Shown in pieces: positions 63,316 to 64,000 of a stretch of 64,000 bases of DNA. Made by a program: the position numbers and the translations under genes. The stretch comes from Aurantiacibacter sp. MUD11 (GTDB taxonomy: Bacteria; Pseudomonadota; Alphaproteobacteria; Sphingomonadales; Sphingomonadaceae). Under the pieces are notes generated by a model, which saw only the letters and a program-made list of their open reading frames with translations, had not been told where the DNA came from and made no database searches. The stretch spans positions 1,116,001 to 1,180,000 of the forward strand of contig NZ_CP114054.1 of NCBI RefSeq assembly GCF_026967575.1. Direction: 5' to 3'. The stretch's first letter is position 1; each line of letters starts with the position of its first letter.

Positions 63316-64000
63316 ATGACGAGCCGCCTTTTCAAGACCGTGCTGAGCGCAGCCTGCGCCCTTGCACCGCTGGCCGCCGTGCCGGCCGGCACCGCCAGTG
63401 CCCAGACCGCCGTCAGCCCGGCACAGGATATCGTCCTGTCGATCGGTCGCGGCGAGCTGATCACCGTTCCCGGCACCATGGCCGACATCTTCGTGTCGAA
63501 CGACCAGGTCGCCGACGTGCAGGTGAAGAGCCAGCGCCAGCTGTATGTCTTCGGCCTGTCGGGCGGTGAGACCACGATCTACGCCAGCAACGCTGCCGGC
63601 GACATCATCTGGTCGGCCAATGTCCGCGTCGGTTCGAACATCGACTCCATCGACCAGATGCTGGGCCTGGCCATGCCGGAAGCCGACATCCGCGTCGCCA
63701 CCATGGGCTCCAACACCGTGCTGCTGACCGGCACCGTGGCTGCTCCCGAGGATGCCTCGGAAGCCGAACGCCTGGTGCAGGCCTTCGTCGGTGACGATGC
63801 CAATGTCATCTCGCGTCTGCGCATGGCGACGCCGCTGCAGGTCAACCTGCGCGTCCGCTTCGCCGAAGTCAGCCGCTCGCTGGTTCGCAACCTCGGCGCC
63901 AACCTGACCACGATCGACAGTACCGGTGGTTTCCAGTTCGGTCTCGCTCGCGGTCGCACGGTGACCGAACAGTTCAACGCCCTCGGCGGTCCGCTGGGCA
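63316..64000 (+). CDS. cpaC: Secretin CpaC/RcpA, N-terminal part (cut by window edge)
   Basis: CpaC forms the outer membrane secretin channel of the Tad pilus. The first 228 codons are here. There is a signal peptide (MTSRLFKTVLSAACALAPLA then GTASAQT), a secretin N0-like domain (LSIGRGELITVPGTMADIFV, VYASN-type repeats) and a BON-like part with NTVLLTGTVAAPEDASEAER. VNLRVRFAEVSRSLVRNLGA leads into the secretin core. ATG 63316 is preferred for its AAAGG site and compact signal; ATG 63256 is in frame 5 bases after cpaB and could be used. Confidence 0.9.
   Translation, partial: MTSRLFKTVLSAACALAPLAAVPAGTASAQTAVSPAQDIVLSIGRGELITVPGTMADIFVSNDQVADVQVKSQRQLYVFGLSGGETTIYASNAAGDIIWSANVRVGSNIDSIDQMLGLAMPEADIRVATMGSNTVLLTGTVAAPEDASEAERLVQAFVGDDANVISRLRMATPLQVNLRVRFAEVSRSLVRNLGANLTTIDSTGGFQFGLARGRTVTEQFNALGGPLG

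Overview
The window is GC-rich, densely coding bacterial DNA with no gene-free stretch over 300 bases. It looks like the chromosome of an alphaproteobacterium of the order Sphingomonadales, probably Erythrobacteraceae. The basis is gene order and protein style: a complete dcw cluster next to a cysK-type gene, tatABC-scpBA-nagZ-SPOR-argS in one run, ispH-thrB-rnhA, glnBA, and a cpa (tad) pilus locus. I see no rRNA or tRNA gene, insertion sequence, integrase, CRISPR array or prophage block.

Layout. 1-16069 (minus strand): the division and cell wall cluster, transcribed mraZ-rsmH-ftsL-ftsI-murE-murF-mraY-murD-ftsW-murG-murC-murB-ddl-ftsQ-ftsA. Almost every junction is a 1 or 4 nt stop/start overlap, and ftsA is cut by the left edge. 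The mraZ leader (16070-16285) holds a 10-bp-phased GGG repeat that fits an MraZ operator, plus two palindromes. 16286-18893 (minus): two membrane or secreted proteins, a cysteine synthase homologue and a 2Fe-2S ferredoxin. 18970-23688 (plus): DNA glycosylase, small membrane protein, S9 peptidase and two tandem short-chain dehydrogenases. 23685-32194: mixed small transcription units including DUF1697, pterin dehydratase, ccmAB, a DUF123 nuclease-like protein, a cytochrome c lipoprotein, map, a DUF3298 lipoprotein, an M17 aminopeptidase, an SH3-only protein and argC.

32195-34324: the nitrogen control unit glnB-glnA, with a sigma54-like promoter and a strong terminator. 34353-37589: an XRE regulator coupled to a six-helix membrane protein behind three phased 16-bp operators, then a phage-type lysozyme, an Asn/Gly-rich exported protein and a FAS1 lipoprotein. 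37583-44770 (minus): bpt, tamA and tamB, giving outer membrane protein assembly. 44942-49246: ilvA, a beta-hydroxyacid dehydrogenase, an exported amidohydrolase and a 77-residue exported peptide. 49276-55937 (minus): argS, a SPOR protein, nagZ, scpA, scpB, tatA, tatB and tatC. 56024-61479: a lipoprotein, ispH-thrB-rnhA, a DUF1508 protein, an FAD oxidoreductase and an alpha/beta hydrolase. 61559-64000 (plus): cpaA, cpaB and the start of cpaC of a Flp/Tad pilus locus.

Most of the window is core envelope biology: peptidoglycan precursor synthesis, division, muropeptide recycling, Tat export, Omp85/TamB assembly and pilus export. I did not find a clearly new multi-gene system. The most unusual signals are regulatory: the triple phased operator of the XRE/membrane protein pair, the six-repeat mraZ operator, the glnBA control region, and a hydrolase whose best start appears to be an ATT codon.
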